From Microbulbifer variabilis (GTDB lineage Bacteria > Pseudomonadota > Gammaproteobacteria > Pseudomonadales > Cellvibrionaceae), in assembly GCF_023716485.1 (NCBI RefSeq), contig NZ_CP092418.1, forward strand, positions 4,124,501 through 4,188,500: a stretch of DNA of 64,000 nucleotides. The letters run 5' to 3'. Numbering within the stretch: position 1 is the first letter of the stretch; each line of letters starts with the position of its first letter. Both the position numbers and the translations under genes were made by a program. Positions 46,002-56,209 of this stretch are shown here, piece by piece. Under the pieces are notes generated by a model. That model ran no database searches, was not told where the DNA came from, and saw only the letters and a list, made by a program, of their open reading frames with translations.

Positions 46002-47468
46002 ATGAAACTCAGCGAAGTTACCCTCAGCCACCGCTACGCCGATATGGGCGATGCCTTTGGCCGCCGCATCAACCCCACTCCCTTCAAGCATCCACAGCTT
46101 ATCGATATCAATCCCGCTGTGCTGCAGCTGCTGGGTATCAATGCCGCTGAGGCGAGCAATCCCGACTGGGCCCAACTGGGGTGTGGTGCCAAATTGTTTC
46201 ACGGCAGCCGACCCTTTGCCATGAAGTACACAGGCCATCAATTCGGCGTCTACAACCCGGATCTGGGCGACGGCCGCGCCCTGCTGTTGGGGGAAGTTGA
46301 ACACCAAGGCAAAAGCTGGGAATTACATCTGAAAGGCGCCGGCCAAACCCCCTATTCCCGCTTTGGCGACGGCCGCGCAGTGTTGCGCTCCACCATTCGC
46401 GAATATCTCGCCGGCGAAGCCCTAAGTGGCCTGGGCATCCGCTCTACCCGCGCGTTGAGTATCGTCGGTAGTGACGAGCCGGTAACCCGCGAGCAAATTG
46501 AAAAGGGCGCCATGTTGATCCGCGTGGCCGAAAGCCATGTACGCTTCGGTCACTTCGAATACCTGTTTTACACCAAGCAGCTGCAAGCCCAACAACAGCT
46601 TATCGGCGAGATCTGTCGGCGTTTTCTCCCCGACTCCCAAGAACTCAGTATTGGTGAACAGGCAGAGGCCATGCTGCGCTTTACCACCAGACGCAGTGCT
46701 GAACTGGTGGCGGGCTGGCAGGCGGTGGGTTTCGCCCACGGCGTATTGAATACCGACAATATGTCGATTATTGGAGACACCTTCGACTACGGCCCCTATG
46801 CCTTTCTCGATGACTACGATCCCACTTTTATCTGCAACCATTCAGACCATACCGGCCGCTACGCCTTCGAGCAGCAGCCCGGTGTAGTACTTTGGAACCT
46901 GAATGCCCTGGCCCACTCTCTCTCCGGCTTTGTCAGTGTAGAGGCACTGCGAGACTGCCTGGAGCAGTTCCAACCCCAGGTGACCGATGCCTTTGCTGCG
47001 AGGATGCGCGCCAAATTGGGGCTCACCACCGAGGAGGAGGGCGATCAGGCACTCTGCGCAGATCTACTGCAGTTGTTACAACAGGGGGAGGCAGACTATA
47101 CCCTCTTCTTCCGCGCCCTATCCCGCTACCGCGGAGAGCGTCCCGCCCAAGGACTTCAGGAATGTCTCGCCGAGGCTCAGCACAGCGCCCTTGAGCAGTG
47201 GCTGGGGCACTACGATCGACGCCTGGCGCGTGAGCACAGTGATTCCTGCGCCCGCAACCGAGCCATGCTGGCGACAAACCCCAAATACCTATTGCGCAAC
47301 TACTTGGCACAGAAGGTTATTGAGACCGCCGAAACCGGTGATTACCAACCCTTGCATACCCTGCGCCAGCTACTGCAGAGCCCATTTGACGAGCACTCTC
47401 AACACGAAGTCTGGGCCAGCGCTCCCCCAGAATCCGGCAAGCGTATCCCGTTGAGCTGTAGCTCTTAA
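46002..47468 (+). CDS. selO: Protein adenylyltransferase SelO
   Basis: 488 residues from the ATG at 46002, chosen because family members begin just before MKLSEVTLSHRYADMGD; an ATG at 45951 adds 17 unconserved residues. The pseudokinase-like core is intact: YTGHQFGVYNPDLGDGRALLLGE, LHLKGAGQTPYSRFGDGRAVLRSTIREYLAGEAL, and NTDNMSIIGDTFDYGPYAFLDDY. SelO transfers AMP to Ser, Thr and Tyr of target proteins and is redox-linked through a C-terminal Cys; here the end is SCSS. It follows ppx after 73 bases. Confidence 0.96.
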   Translation: MKLSEVTLSHRYADMGDAFGRRINPTPFKHPQLIDINPAVLQLLGINAAEASNPDWAQLGCGAKLFHGSRPFAMKYTGHQFGVYNPDLGDGRALLLGEVEHQGKSWELHLKGAGQTPYSRFGDGRAVLRSTIREYLAGEALSGLGIRSTRALSIVGSDEPVTREQIEKGAMLIRVAESHVRFGHFEYLFYTKQLQAQQQLIGEICRRFLPDSQELSIGEQAEAMLRFTTRRSAELVAGWQAVGFAHGVLNTDNMSIIGDTFDYGPYAFLDDYDPTFICNHSDHTGRYAFEQQPGVVLWNLNALAHSLSGFVSVEALRDCLEQFQPQVTDAFAARMRAKLGLTTEEEGDQALCADLLQLLQQGEADYTLFFRALSRYRGERPAQGLQECLAEAQHSALEQWLGHYDRRLAREHSDSCARNRAMLATNPKYLLRNYLAQKVIETAETGDYQPLHTLRQLLQSPFDEHSQHEVWASAPPESGKRIPLSCSS

Positions 47469-47629
47469 TAGGGCCAAATTGGTACAACTTGCGAACAAAT
47501 TGCCGGTATTTGCGGTCAAATGTCGTCTGTATGCGGTTATTTTTTTACCCGATGATGACTTATGCGGTGTCGCTGCAAGTGACTTGCTGTAAGATCTGGG
47601 TCACCCACTGAATAGAGGAAAACCTACAG

Positions 47630-48052
47630 ATGATCAGAAACCTGCTCCTGGCCACATTCGGCCTGTTGTTCGCCCTGCAGGCCAATGCCGCAGATGTTGT
47701 AGGCAAGTGGCGCACTATTGATGACGAATCCGGCAAGCCCAGATCCATCGTGGAAATTTATGAAAAGGACGGTAAGTACTTCGGCAAGATCGTCCAGCTA
47801 TTGCTGAAGCCCAATGACACCATTTGTGAAAACTGCCCAGGTGACCTAAAGGGCAAGCCTCTTGTAGGAATGGACGTGATCACCAATATGGTGCAGAAAG
47901 GCAAGAAATACGAAGGCGGGGAAATTATGGACCCGGTGAAAGGCAAGGTGTACGACTGCAAGTTCTGGTTGGAAAACGACAACACCCTGAAAGTGCGTGG
48001 GTACCTCGGTTTTCTCTACCGCACCCAGACCTGGCACAGAGTCGAAGAGTAA
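47630..48052 (+). CDS. DUF2147 exported protein
   Basis: 140 residues with a signal peptide (LQANA-A) and the DUF2147 domain: VVGKWRTIDDESGKPRSIVEIYEKDGKYFGKIVQL, ICENCPGDLKGKPLVGMDVI, and LKVRGYLGFLYRTQTWHRV. The strands suggest a lipocalin-like barrel. Function unknown; relatives are periplasmic or outer-membrane proteins in many proteobacteria. Followed by a strong terminator. Confidence 0.9.
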   Translation: MIRNLLLATFGLLFALQANAADVVGKWRTIDDESGKPRSIVEIYEKDGKYFGKIVQLLLKPNDTICENCPGDLKGKPLVGMDVITNMVQKGKKYEGGEIMDPVKGKVYDCKFWLENDNTLKVRGYLGFLYRTQTWHRVEE

Positions 48053-48059
48053 ATTACAG

Positions 48060-48084
48060 GGCCCGCATTGCGGGCCTTTTTTTT
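48060..48084 (+). terminator. Terminator of the DUF2147 gene
   Basis: GGCCCGC-ATT-GCGGGCC (48060-48076) followed by eight Ts. Confidence 0.95.
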
Positions 48085-48169
48085 GGCCGGCTGCCACTGG
48101 TTAGTCAGATTCTGACAGCCAAATCGACCGCTCCATCGCACAGCGCAAATCCCAGCCACTGAAGTGCTT

Positions 48170-49255
48170 CTAGAGAACCACCCTGCCACTCTCATCGGTA
48201 GAGGCGCGTGCGGATACTACCTTGGCATCCTCACTGGTATCGATACGCACTTTAGCGCTCATACCCGCACGGAGCGGCGGCGCATCCTTGAGGGGGTAGA
48301 GGCGCAAGCGCACCGGTACCCGCTGTACCACCTTGTGCCATTCGCCGCTGGCATTCTGCGGCGGAGTAGGTGAAAACTCACTACCACTGGCCGGACTCAT
48401 GCTGTCCACCTGGGCCTGCCATTCAAAGTCCGGGTAGGCATCGAGGGTCACCTCCGCCTGCTGGCCCGTGCGCACCCTGGCCAGCTCGGTTTCTTTAAGG
48501 TTGGCCTCTACCCACAAGCCGCTGGTGCCCACCATAAACAGAAGGCTCTCGCCGACGGTGGCCATCTCTCCGACTTGTGGCAGGGTATTGGCGATCACGC
48601 CATCCATAGGTGCAATAATACGGGTACGCGACAGTTGATAATTGGCCTTGTCCAACTGCGCCTGGGCCACCTTGAGGTCGGCCTGCTCTTCCAGGGCCAC
48701 ACTGGGGTCGCCGCCCAGCTCGGCACGCAGGCTGGAGAGCTTTTCCGCATTAATGGTGATCTGCGCGCGGGCCCGCTCCAGCTGCTGGCGGGCGCTATCC
48801 AACTCCGCTTCAGAGAAGGCCACCTTGCCCAGTTTTTCATTGCGCTCCAGTTGGCGTCGGTAGAAGTCTGCATCTTTACGCGCCTGCTGCAGGGCGGCAT
48901 CCGCCTCGGCATATTCGGCGCGGCGCGCCAGCAGATCATTGCGCACCTGAGCCAGGCGCGCCTCAGCTTCGGTCACCGCCAGCTCATAAGCCGTGCGGTC
49001 AATTTGAATCAACAACTGGCCCTTAAAAACCGGCTCATTGGCACTGACCAACACCTTGGTCACCACACCATGAACTTCTGGTGCCAGGGAAACTTTATCC
49101 GCCTTTACATAGGCGTTTTGCGTCTCGACGATATCGCCGCCGCCATACAGGCTCCAGCCGGCCGCCAGGGCGACAAACGCCAATCCCAGGGCGGCCCCCA
49201 GCTTGCGCATCGCACTCGGCTTTAGCTTCAGGTGCAGCTTGTCAGTCACATTCAA
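48170..49255 (-). CDS. EmrA/HlyD-family membrane fusion protein
   Basis: 361 residues. One N-terminal membrane helix (ALGLAFVALAAGWSLYG), a biotinyl-lipoyl half (VSLAPEVHGVVTKVLVSANEPVFKGQLLIQID), a long alpha-helical hairpin (about 90-210) rich in Ala, Arg and Gln, the second lipoyl half (RIIAPMDGVIANTLPQVGE), and a beta-barrel. It would bridge an inner-membrane drug pump and an outer-membrane channel. Its start overlaps the MarR gene by 14 bases, but no pump gene follows; the next gene is convergent. Confidence 0.9.
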   Translation of the reverse strand: MNVTDKLHLKLKPSAMRKLGAALGLAFVALAAGWSLYGGGDIVETQNAYVKADKVSLAPEVHGVVTKVLVSANEPVFKGQLLIQIDRTAYELAVTEAEARLAQVRNDLLARRAEYAEADAALQQARKDADFYRRQLERNEKLGKVAFSEAELDSARQQLERARAQITINAEKLSSLRAELGGDPSVALEEQADLKVAQAQLDKANYQLSRTRIIAPMDGVIANTLPQVGEMATVGESLLFMVGTSGLWVEANLKETELARVRTGQQAEVTLDAYPDFEWQAQVDSMSPASGSEFSPTPPQNASGEWHKVVQRVPVRLRLYPLKDAPPLRAGMSAKVRIDTSEDAKVVSARASTDESGRVVL

Positions 49256-49706
49256 TCTCTTCGCCTACCAGATTCTTGCGCAGCCGCCCGAGCAGCGTCT
49301 GCAGTTGTCCTATTTCCGCCGCAGTAAAGCCATCCAAGGCGTGACTGCGGGTCTCCTCCGCCAGGTCTCCCAGCAGCGCCATAGCCGGCTGTGCCCGATC
49401 GGTCGGATAAATCCTAAAACAGCGCCGATCCTCTGGATCGGGCCGTCGCTCCACCAGCCCTTCGCCCTGCAACTTGTCGAGCAGGCGCGCCAGGCTGATC
49501 GGTGCCATCTCCAGGCGTCCCGCAAGGGCTGTTTGCTTCAGTCCCTGCTCCCGTGTCAGATGCCAGAGCACCTGCCAGCGGGCATCGCTGAGGCCGTGAT
49601 CCCGTGCTCGGCGGTCAAAGTTACGCCGCAACAGGCGCGCCGCGCTATGCAGCGCAAAGCTCATCTCGGTTGCGCTGTCTTTTCCGGACCCGCCCATCCC
49701 TGACAT
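49242..49706 (-). CDS. MarR-family transcriptional regulator
   Basis: 154 residues with the MarR winged helix: ARWQVLWHLTREQGLKQTALAGRLEMAPISLARLLDKLQGEGLVERRPDPEDRRCFRIYPTD. It resembles EmrR-type regulators, which repress drug-efflux operons until a phenolic ligand binds. It overlaps the start of the fusion-protein gene, and a dyad lies immediately upstream (49734-49751), the likely operator. Confidence 0.94.
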   Translation of the reverse strand: MSGMGGSGKDSATEMSFALHSAARLLRRNFDRRARDHGLSDARWQVLWHLTREQGLKQTALAGRLEMAPISLARLLDKLQGEGLVERRPDPEDRRCFRIYPTDRAQPAMALLGDLAEETRSHALDGFTAAEIGQLQTLLGRLRKNLVGEEIECD

Positions 49707-49733
49707 AGTCTCCCCCCTTTTTGAGGGCGCTCA

Positions 49734-49751
49734 TTATAAGCCTGCTTATTA
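49734..49751 (-). promoter_or_regulatory. Probable MarR operator
   Basis: ATAAGC-CT-GCTTAT at 49736-49749 is a perfect dyad, 28 bases ahead of the MarR start codon; flanking bases extend it imperfectly to 49734-49751. Confidence 0.6.
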
Positions 49752-49792
49752 TTTCATCAATGCGCGGCTTATCAATACTAAAAACTGGCAAT

Positions 49793-49819
49793 AAAAAAGC
49801 GGTCGCAATGACCGCTTTT
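49793..49819 (-). terminator. Terminator of parC
   Basis: AAAAGCGGTC-GCAAT-GACCGCTTTT; on the minus strand the stem is followed by Ts. It lies 22 bases beyond the parC stop codon. Confidence 0.93.
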
Positions 49820-49841
49820 ACCGTGCCACATTAGTAAAGGC

Positions 49842-52091
49842 TTATTTTTCCAGCACCTCGATGCTATCGACCTTCTGAAAGCCCCGTGGCAGCTTGTTGC
49901 CCCGTCGGCCACGCTCACCGCGGTAGTGCTCCATTTCCGAGATTTTGATCTTGGTATGGCGCTTACCGGCATGCACGACCAGCTGGTTTTTACCCTCCAA
50001 CACGGCGATTCCCACCACCACTTCCTCGCGGCTAGCAGCGCGCGCGGCAGTGATATTGATAATCTTATTGCCCTTGCCTTTCGATAATTCCGGCAGCTCT
50101 GTAACGGGGAACACCAACATGCGTCCCTCCGAGGTTACCGCCGCCAACAATGCCTCTTCGGGACTGTCTAACAACTGCGGCGGCAAAACCTGGGCACCTT
50201 TAGGCAGGGTCAGCATGGCCTTGCCCGACTTGTTGCGCGACTGCAGGTCGGCGAGCTTGGCGATAAAACCATAGCCCGCATCGGAGGCCAACAGAACCCG
50301 CTGGTCGTCCGACCCCATGAGCAGCCCCTCAAATGTGGCACCGGAAGGCGGGTTGATACGGCCACTCAATGGCTCGCCCTGGCCCCGCGCTGATGGCAAG
50401 GTATGGGAGGCGATGGAATAACTGCGCCCGGTGCTGTCGAGCAACAGCGCCGGCTGGTTACTCTTGCCGTGCGCGGCAAAACCGAGATTGTCACCGGCCT
50501 TATAACTCAGTGCCGCCGCATCGATCTCATGACCTTTAGCGGCACGAATCCAGCCTTTCTCAGAAACCACCACGGTGATGGGGTCGGAAGATAGCAGCTC
50601 CGATTCGCTAAATGCCTTGGCTTCCTCACGGGCCACGATGGGCGAACGGCGTTCATCGCCGAACTCCTTAGCTGCAGCCAGTAATTCTTTCTTGATCAAG
50701 GTTTTAAGGCGGCGCTCACTGTCCAGAGTCTTGGTCAGGGTATCGCGCTCTTTCTCAAGCTCCGCCTGCTCACCGCGAATTTTCATCTCTTCCAGGCGCG
50801 CCAACTGGCGCAGCTTGGTATCGAGGATGTAATCCGCCTGTATATCCGTCAGCTCGAAGCGGTCCATCAGCTCCTGCTTGGGCTCGTCGCTGGTACGGAT
50901 AATCTCGATTACTTCATCGATATTGAGGAAGGCTACCAACAAGCCGGCCAACAGGTGCAGGCGCTTCTCTACTTTATCAAGGCGGAACTGCAAGCGGCGG
51001 CGCGTGGTAGTGGCGCGGAAGGTTAGCCACTCGCGCAGGATCTTATCGAGGGACTTCACCTGCGGGCGGCCATCGATACCGATCATATTCATATTGACCC
51101 GGTAGTTGCGCTCCAGGTCGGTGGTAGCGAACAGGTGATTCATCACCGACTCCATCTCCACCCGGTTGGACTTAGGCACAATCACCAGGCGGGTGGGATT
51201 TTCGTGATCCGACTCATCGCGCAGGTCGCTCACCATCGGCAGCTTCTTCGCCTGCATCTGCTGGGCGATCTGCTCCAGCACCTTGGCGCCACTCACCTGG
51301 TGGGGAAGCGCGGTAATCACAATATCGCCGTCTTCCTTACCCCACAGGGCGCGCATTTTGATAGAGCCGCGACCACTGGTGTAAATCTTACGAATGTCTT
51401 CGCGCGGGGTAATAATCTCCGCCTCGGTGGGCATATCCGGACCGAGAATATGCTCACACAGTTCTTCCACTGTGGCCTTGGGGTTTTCCAGCAGTGCCAC
51501 CGTTGCGTTAACCACTTCGCGCAAATTGTGCGGCGGAATATCGGTGGCCATACCCACGGCAATACCGGTGGTACCGTTTAACAGGATATTCGGCACCCGC
51601 GCTGGCAGCACACAGGGCTCATCCATGGTGCCATCAAAGTTTGGCTGCCAATCCACTGTGCCCTGGCCCAGTTCCGACAGCAGCACTTCAGAATATTTGC
51701 CCATGCGCGACTCGGTGTAACGCATAGCCGCGAAGGACTTGGGATCATCCGGCGAGCCCCAGTTGCCCTGGCCATCAATCAACGGGTAACGGTAGCTGAA
51801 CGGCTGTGCCATTAACACCATCGCTTCATACACGGCACTATCGCCATGGGGATGGTACTTACCGATCACATCGCCAACCGTGCGCGCAGACTTCTTATAC
51901 TTGGCAGTATTCTTCAGGCCCAGCTCGCTCATGGCGTAGACAATTCGCCGCTGTACAGGCTTCAGGCCGTCACCGATATTCGGCAGGGCGCGATCCAGGA
52001 TCACATACATGGAGTAATCCAAGTACGCCTTCTCGGTGTACTCCTTTAACGGCAGGCGCTCTGTGGCCTCATAGACAGAGGTGTCGGTCAT
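49842..52091 (-). CDS. parC: DNA topoisomerase IV subunit A
   Basis: 749 residues. The N-terminal breakage-reunion domain has the catalytic tyrosine in [17 protein letters not shown], and the quinolone-determining region reads [16 protein letters not shown] coiled-coil tower and a C-terminal beta-pinwheel with several [13 protein letters not shown] blades follow. ParC with ParE decatenates daughter chromosomes. parE is not adjacent here. Confidence 0.97.
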   Translation of the reverse strand: MTDTSVYEATERLPLKEYTEKAYLDYSMYVILDRALPNIGDGLKPVQRRIVYAMSELGLKNTAKYKKSARTVGDVIGKYHPHGDSAVYEAMVLMAQPFSYRYPLIDGQGNWGSPDDPKSFAAMRYTESRMGKYSEVLLSELGQGTVDWQPNFDGTMDEPCVLPARVPNILLNGTTGIAVGMATDIPPHNLREVVNATVALLENPKATVEELCEHILGPDMPTEAEIITPREDIRKIYTSGRGSIKMRALWGKEDGDIVITALPHQVSGAKVLEQIAQQMQAKKLPMVSDLRDESDHENPTRLVIVPKSNRVEMESVMNHLFATTDLERNYRVNMNMIGIDGRPQVKSLDKILREWLTFRATTTRRRLQFRLDKVEKRLHLLAGLLVAFLNIDEVIEIIRTSDEPKQELMDRFELTDIQADYILDTKLRQLARLEEMKIRGEQAELEKERDTLTKTLDSERRLKTLIKKELLAAAKEFGDERRSPIVAREEAKAFSESELLSSDPITVVVSEKGWIRAAKGHEIDAAALSYKAGDNLGFAAHGKSNQPALLLDSTGRSYSIASHTLPSARGQGEPLSGRINPPSGATFEGLLMGSDDQRVLLASDAGYGFIAKLADLQSRNKSGKAMLTLPKGAQVLPPQLLDSPEEALLAAVTSEGRMLVFPVTELPELSKGKGNKIINITAARAASREEVVVGIAVLEGKNQLVVHAGKRHTKIKISEMEHYRGERGRRGNKLPRGFQKVDSIEVLEK

Positions 52092-52772
52092 ACAGCACTC
52101 GTTATTCGATTCGGAAGGAGCGGATTATGGCGGACTGGGGCGGGAGGTTCAAAGGGGGTTAAGTTACTATTGCTAGGCCAATATCTCTAGATTGGGAAGA
52201 ACCTCGACATCAGTAAGCTTGAAAAGCAAAAATTATTTCACCCGGCTACCCGACTATAGACTGCTGCAACTTGCATCTACTGGGATTGCCAGACCCAAGC
52301 CTGAACCTGGTTACCTGTCCACAGCAAAACTTATAAGAAGTAGATCAAGCTTATTAGCTCTGCAACACTTTCATCTCTGGCAAAAGCTTCTACTTACAAG
52401 CTTAAAGCCTTTTAACTATCCATAAATCGCTTATTATTAATTTTTTACAAAGTAAATTTTTTCTTGTTTTAAAGCAACAACTACTATCTTTTATATGCCG
52501 AGTAAACAACATCAAGATCTTCAAAAAACTTCATACTTGGCAAAGCAATCCTGATTACCTACTTTTCACTCAACTCTTGATTACATATATACCGTAGGGA
52601 GCTCTAAAAAATGAGGCTTTTGTTTAGAGCTCCCTAAAAGCAGAGTGAACGCTCGGCGAACTTGATTGAAAGGGTAAGGTGTGAAGAGCAACGAACCCCT
52701 TCATCATGCTGGACTATTTGAAGAGCCTGCTAGAACCGCCAAGCTTGCTTTTCTACGAGCCGCTCGTCTTCA
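52092..52772. other. AT-rich intergenic region
   Basis: 681 bases without a recognisable gene; contains a perfect 14-bp inverted repeat at 52595-52636. Confidence 0.5.
52595..52636. repeat. Perfect 14-bp inverted repeat
   Basis: TAGGGAGCTCTAAA (52595-52608) and TTTAGAGCTCCCTA (52623-52636) with a 14-base loop. It lies downstream of the Fic gene and could be its terminator or a recombination/end sequence of an inserted element. Confidence 0.75.
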
Positions 52773-53390
52773 CTACCAAACTTTCCTAACAACATTCAGC
52801 CCGATCAGCCTAGAAAGCTCTTTAGCTTCGGGGTCTACCGACCTTGCCGCTCGACTAGCATCAGCCATGGCTTGCCCACTTATCGCGGACCACTCCACAA
52901 AGTAACCGTTCTGACTGGCCAACTGATCTACAAATACCCGCTGCGAACGCCCATTGCCCTCACGAAAAGCATGGATCTTGTTGATCCAACCTAAATAGAA
53001 ACCCGCTCTCTGGCCAAATGCTCTTGGATCGAGGCCCTGCAGATATCCTTCAGAGGCCAGCTGTTGGAAGCACTTGCTGCTCTCTTTCTCAATCAAGCTA
53101 TAAGGGAGAAAAAGCTTATTACCTTTACTAATCTCTACTTTTCTTGTTTTCCCCGCGAATGGGTACACATGTCGAAATAAGCGTCGATGGATTTCACATA
53201 GATGTACAAGATCAAAGGTGGGAGTCACGGGAGAGGCTATCAGATCTGCCAATGTGCGCTGAGTGATCACCCTTTCCGCTTCGTTAAGAGATGACGTATC
53301 AGTAAATCCTAACAAGTTCTTTAGGCATTCTGAATTGTGCAACAAGTACGGGTCGTACTCAGAAATATCATACTGGGCGTAGGCATCCAT
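52773..53390 (-). CDS. Fic-family AMP transferase (toxin)
   Basis: 205 residues of the Fic domain. The catalytic loop HAFREGNGRSQR begins at H140, matching HxFx(D/E)GNGRxxR, so AMP transfer should be possible. The beta-flap (VEISKGNKLFLPY) that positions targets is also present. It has no internal inhibition helix; instead, a 66-residue antitoxin-like gene lies 34 bases upstream. The pair resembles VbhT/VbhA and FicT/FicA modules, which AMPylate gyrase or topoisomerase IV. The neighbouring parC makes the target suggestion attractive but unproven. Confidence 0.93.
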   Translation of the reverse strand: MDAYAQYDISEYDPYLLHNSECLKNLLGFTDTSSLNEAERVITQRTLADLIASPVTPTFDLVHLCEIHRRLFRHVYPFAGKTRKVEISKGNKLFLPYSLIEKESSKCFQQLASEGYLQGLDPRAFGQRAGFYLGWINKIHAFREGNGRSQRVFVDQLASQNGYFVEWSAISGQAMADASRAARSVDPEAKELSRLIGLNVVRKVW

Positions 53391-53424
53391 GTCTAAAACT
53401 CTAATGGTCTAAAAGCTAATAAAT

Positions 53425-53625
53425 TTATTCTTTCGTTTTGGTATTTTGGGCTTTGAAGGCATCCACTATTTTCTGAATATCTTCTTCCGCATCAACTTTT
53501 CCAGAAATGATATCTCTCATTCGCTCTTCCTCTTCAGGAGTCACCTTGAGGCCTTCTATTCGGCATGAACCCGCAGCCTGAGCAGCGAGGAATTCAGCGG
53601 TGATACGCTTATCCTGCGTTTTCAT
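53425..53625 (-). CDS. VbhA-like Fic antitoxin
   Basis: 66 residues. The inhibition motif (S/T)xxxE(G/N) is present as S20-CRI-E24-G25 on a predicted helix (AEFLAAQAAGSCRIEGLKV), the signature of class I Fic antitoxins, whose Glu blocks ATP binding in the toxin. Transcribed just ahead of the Fic gene on the same strand, the normal order. Confidence 0.88.
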   Translation of the reverse strand: MKTQDKRITAEFLAAQAAGSCRIEGLKVTPEEEERMRDIISGKVDAEEDIQKIVDAFKAQNTKTKE

Positions 53626-54800
53626 AAAATCCTCCCGTATTCTGGGGAAATACTGTTTTGGTCGTTCAATCTATTGTAAGGCTTACCTAGGACCTCTGCC
53701 CCTTCCTGTCTATCAGGTGGTTTGAGGTATATTTTATGATGACTAACACTCATTGCGCCACTATCAAATCCTAGACTAACTGGTTCTCAGGTAAGTCTTC
53801 ATAAAGCATTGAGCCCCAAAGTCTCATCAGTAGTTTCCCACTTAGTCCATGTCTGACCGCGGCCTAACTGCCTTATCAGTCAATCTCCCTTTACCCAACT
53901 AGCCATATACACTGGATATGCTATCCAGAAGTACATTACATCCCTCTTTTCTTCCACCTAAGAACCCGTCTTGTGTCAACCCATTTCACTAATTCTAAGA
54001 TTAACCTAAAAATTACATATCAAACTTGACTTAACTGAAAAGACAGCCGAAAGATTGATATATCCAAGCATTTTTAAGAAACTTATTTCTTGACCTAGAA
54101 AAGCAGCCAACTAGGTGAAAAAACCAATTAAACTAACTCATATTTATAGTTACATTAAGTAAATAAAAAGCAAAAACCTACACAAGCATGCATCTACCCC
54201 CTCAACAACACTAATTCAATATACTCACCGGACTCGACAACATTCAATTTGACACTTATTTTTTTACCTTTAAAACAAAGCAACAATTAAATTTTTTAGC
54301 AACAAAAAGCTTCTTCTACCCAAAGCAAACAGGATCATAAAGTTTTTTTACAATATATCTTCAAAACTTTCTCAAGCACCCTCAACCAACCACTTAAATA
54401 AATATTTTCAAAGCAGCACTAGATTCAGCCGCTTTTTATAGGCAGACCCCCGCACAATTCCCTACTGAGAGATTTTCACCTAACACTTTTTCGAGCTTGC
54501 TATTCTTTATCAGAGTTCATGCATACCAAAAGAAGATAGGCCTCCAGTGAGGCTCATAAATCCTGCCCCTATCAACCCATTCTGAAATCACATTAACAAC
54601 TGACACAGATAGCAGCCACTAAAAATATTAGCATGAAAAATTTAACCAATTAATATGGCATTTAGCTTCCAAATTACTTCATCAGGGAAATTAATATTCT
54701 GGTTATAATATCGAAGCAGGTTTATTTATAGAGAACAGGGGCATCCCTCAGCCCTTAAGAAGCCTAGAAACCCAATAAATAGAAGTAAGCAGCAAGAGTC
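53626..54800. other. Long AT-rich intergenic region
   Basis: 1175 bases without a recognisable gene. A small hairpin (GCCTC-CAGT-GAGGC, 54540-54553) is the only structure noted. High A+T content and lack of genes suggest an inserted or decayed segment. Confidence 0.5.
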
Positions 54801-55406
54801 ATGTCTAAACTACATATAGAAAATCTGAGTAACGATTTACTTCAGAAAGTAGATCTAGCTATAGCACCAGGCGAAGTTGTTTGCTTATCTGGCCCCTCAG
54901 GATCTGGTAAAAGCCGCTTACTACGTGCCATCGCCGATGTCGATCCTCACAACGGCCAGATCTCTCTTGGCAATAATTTACAAGAGGCTATGCCTGGTCA
55001 CCAGTGGCGCCGCCAGGTTATGTTGGTACCGGCACAAAGTGCCTGGTGGTACGAGACGGTAGGCGAACACTTTAATCAGCCGATGGGGCAAACGTTAAAA
55101 ATATTGGGGTTTCCCGAGGAGGCAACAAAGTGGCAGGTAAGCCGGCTCTCTTCTGGGGAGAAACAGCGTTTAGCGCTTATTCGTGCGCTTTCCTACACTC
55201 CACAGGCACTTTTACTGGATGAACCTACTGCCAATCTGGATGCCGATACTACGAGTAAAGTAGAAGCATGGCTTAAGGATGAAATCAGCAAGCAACAATA
55301 CCCTGTCATCTGGGTGGCGCATAATAGAGAGCAAATCCAACGAGTAGCCAGCAGGCATATTGAAATTCAAGGCAGCTGTCTTGTGGAGCGGGAACTATCT
55401 AAATGA
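54801..55406 (+). CDS. fetA: FetA (YbbL) ABC-transporter ATPase
   Basis: 201 residues of a small ABC ATPase. Walker A GPSGSGKSR at about 34-42, signature LSSGEKQRLALIRAL, Walker B ALLLDEPTANLD, and a switch His in WVAHNREQ. With FetB it forms an exporter implicated in iron homeostasis under oxidative stress. Its last 4 bases overlap the fetB start, so translation is coupled. Confidence 0.9.
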   Translation: MSKLHIENLSNDLLQKVDLAIAPGEVVCLSGPSGSGKSRLLRAIADVDPHNGQISLGNNLQEAMPGHQWRRQVMLVPAQSAWWYETVGEHFNQPMGQTLKILGFPEEATKWQVSRLSSGEKQRLALIRALSYTPQALLLDEPTANLDADTTSKVEAWLKDEISKQQYPVIWVAHNREQIQRVASRHIEIQGSCLVERELSK

Positions 55407-56209
55407 GTATGATCGATCTTTCCTGGTGGCAGTTATCGCTGGCTGCGGCGCTGGTAGTTGCCCTGGCAATTTGCACCCATATTGCCCGATTACAGCTCGG
55501 TAAACCGCTGATTATTGCGGCGGTGCGCACGGCGATACAGCTGGCGCTTGTAGGAGTCATACTGGAAGCGCTATTCGCCGTAGGCACCCTGTTATGGGTC
55601 AGCCTGTTAGGGCTGGCGATGTTATTGTTTGCCGGGCAACAAGTCGTCTCTCGGCAAAAATATCGCCTGCGCGGAGGCTGGAGTTTTGCCATTGGCACTT
55701 TATCCATGCTGGTTTCCGCATTTAGCGTCACAATACTGAGTCTAGTGGTGCTAATCGGCCCCCAGCCCTGGTACCAACCGCAATACTCTATTCCATTATT
55801 AGGCATGCTTCTGGGAAACACCATGACCGGCGTTGCCCTAGGCCTGGATCGACTAACAGAAAGTATGCGGCGCTCAAGTGATATTATTGAAAACCGCCTA
55901 ATGCTGGGGGAGACCTGGCGGCAAGCCAGTATTGAATTTCGCCGGGATGCCATGCGCGCGGGGTTGATGCCAACGATCAATATGATGGCTGCAGCCGGTA
56001 TTGTCTTTCTACCCGGTATGATGACCGGGCAGATACTAGCCGGTACCGCGCCTACTATTGCGGTTAAATATCAGATTTTGATTATGTTTACGATTGCTGC
56101 AGGTACGGGGTTTGGTACTTTTGTGGCAGTCGCATTGTGTGCGAAATATTTATTTGATGATCGTGAGAGGCTTTGCCTAAGTAGATTAAAAATAGAGAAT
56201 AACAGCTAA
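55403..56209 (+). CDS. fetB: FetB (YbbM) ABC-transporter membrane subunit
   Basis: 268 residues with about seven membrane helices, matching the UPF0014/FetB family: LQLGKPLIIAAVRTAIQLALVG, LIGPQPWYQPQYSIPLLGMLLGNTMTGVALGLDRL, RRDAMRAGLMPTINMMAAAGIVFLPGMMTGQILAGTAP. Partner of the preceding ATPase in an iron (possibly other metal) exporter. Confidence 0.93.
   Translation: MSMIDLSWWQLSLAAALVVALAICTHIARLQLGKPLIIAAVRTAIQLALVGVILEALFAVGTLLWVSLLGLAMLLFAGQQVVSRQKYRLRGGWSFAIGTLSMLVSAFSVTILSLVVLIGPQPWYQPQYSIPLLGMLLGNTMTGVALGLDRLTESMRRSSDIIENRLMLGETWRQASIEFRRDAMRAGLMPTINMMAAAGIVFLPGMMTGQILAGTAPTIAVKYQILIMFTIAAGTGFGTFVAVALCAKYLFDDRERLCLSRLKIENNS

Noticed and set aside
52681..52905. 74-residue reading frame on the plus strand
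   Set aside because: Overlaps the end of the Fic gene antisense and has no domain or ribosome site.
54540..54553. Small hairpin GCCTC-CAGT-GAGGC as terminator
   Set aside because: No gene ends nearby on either strand and the T-run is interrupted; left unassigned.
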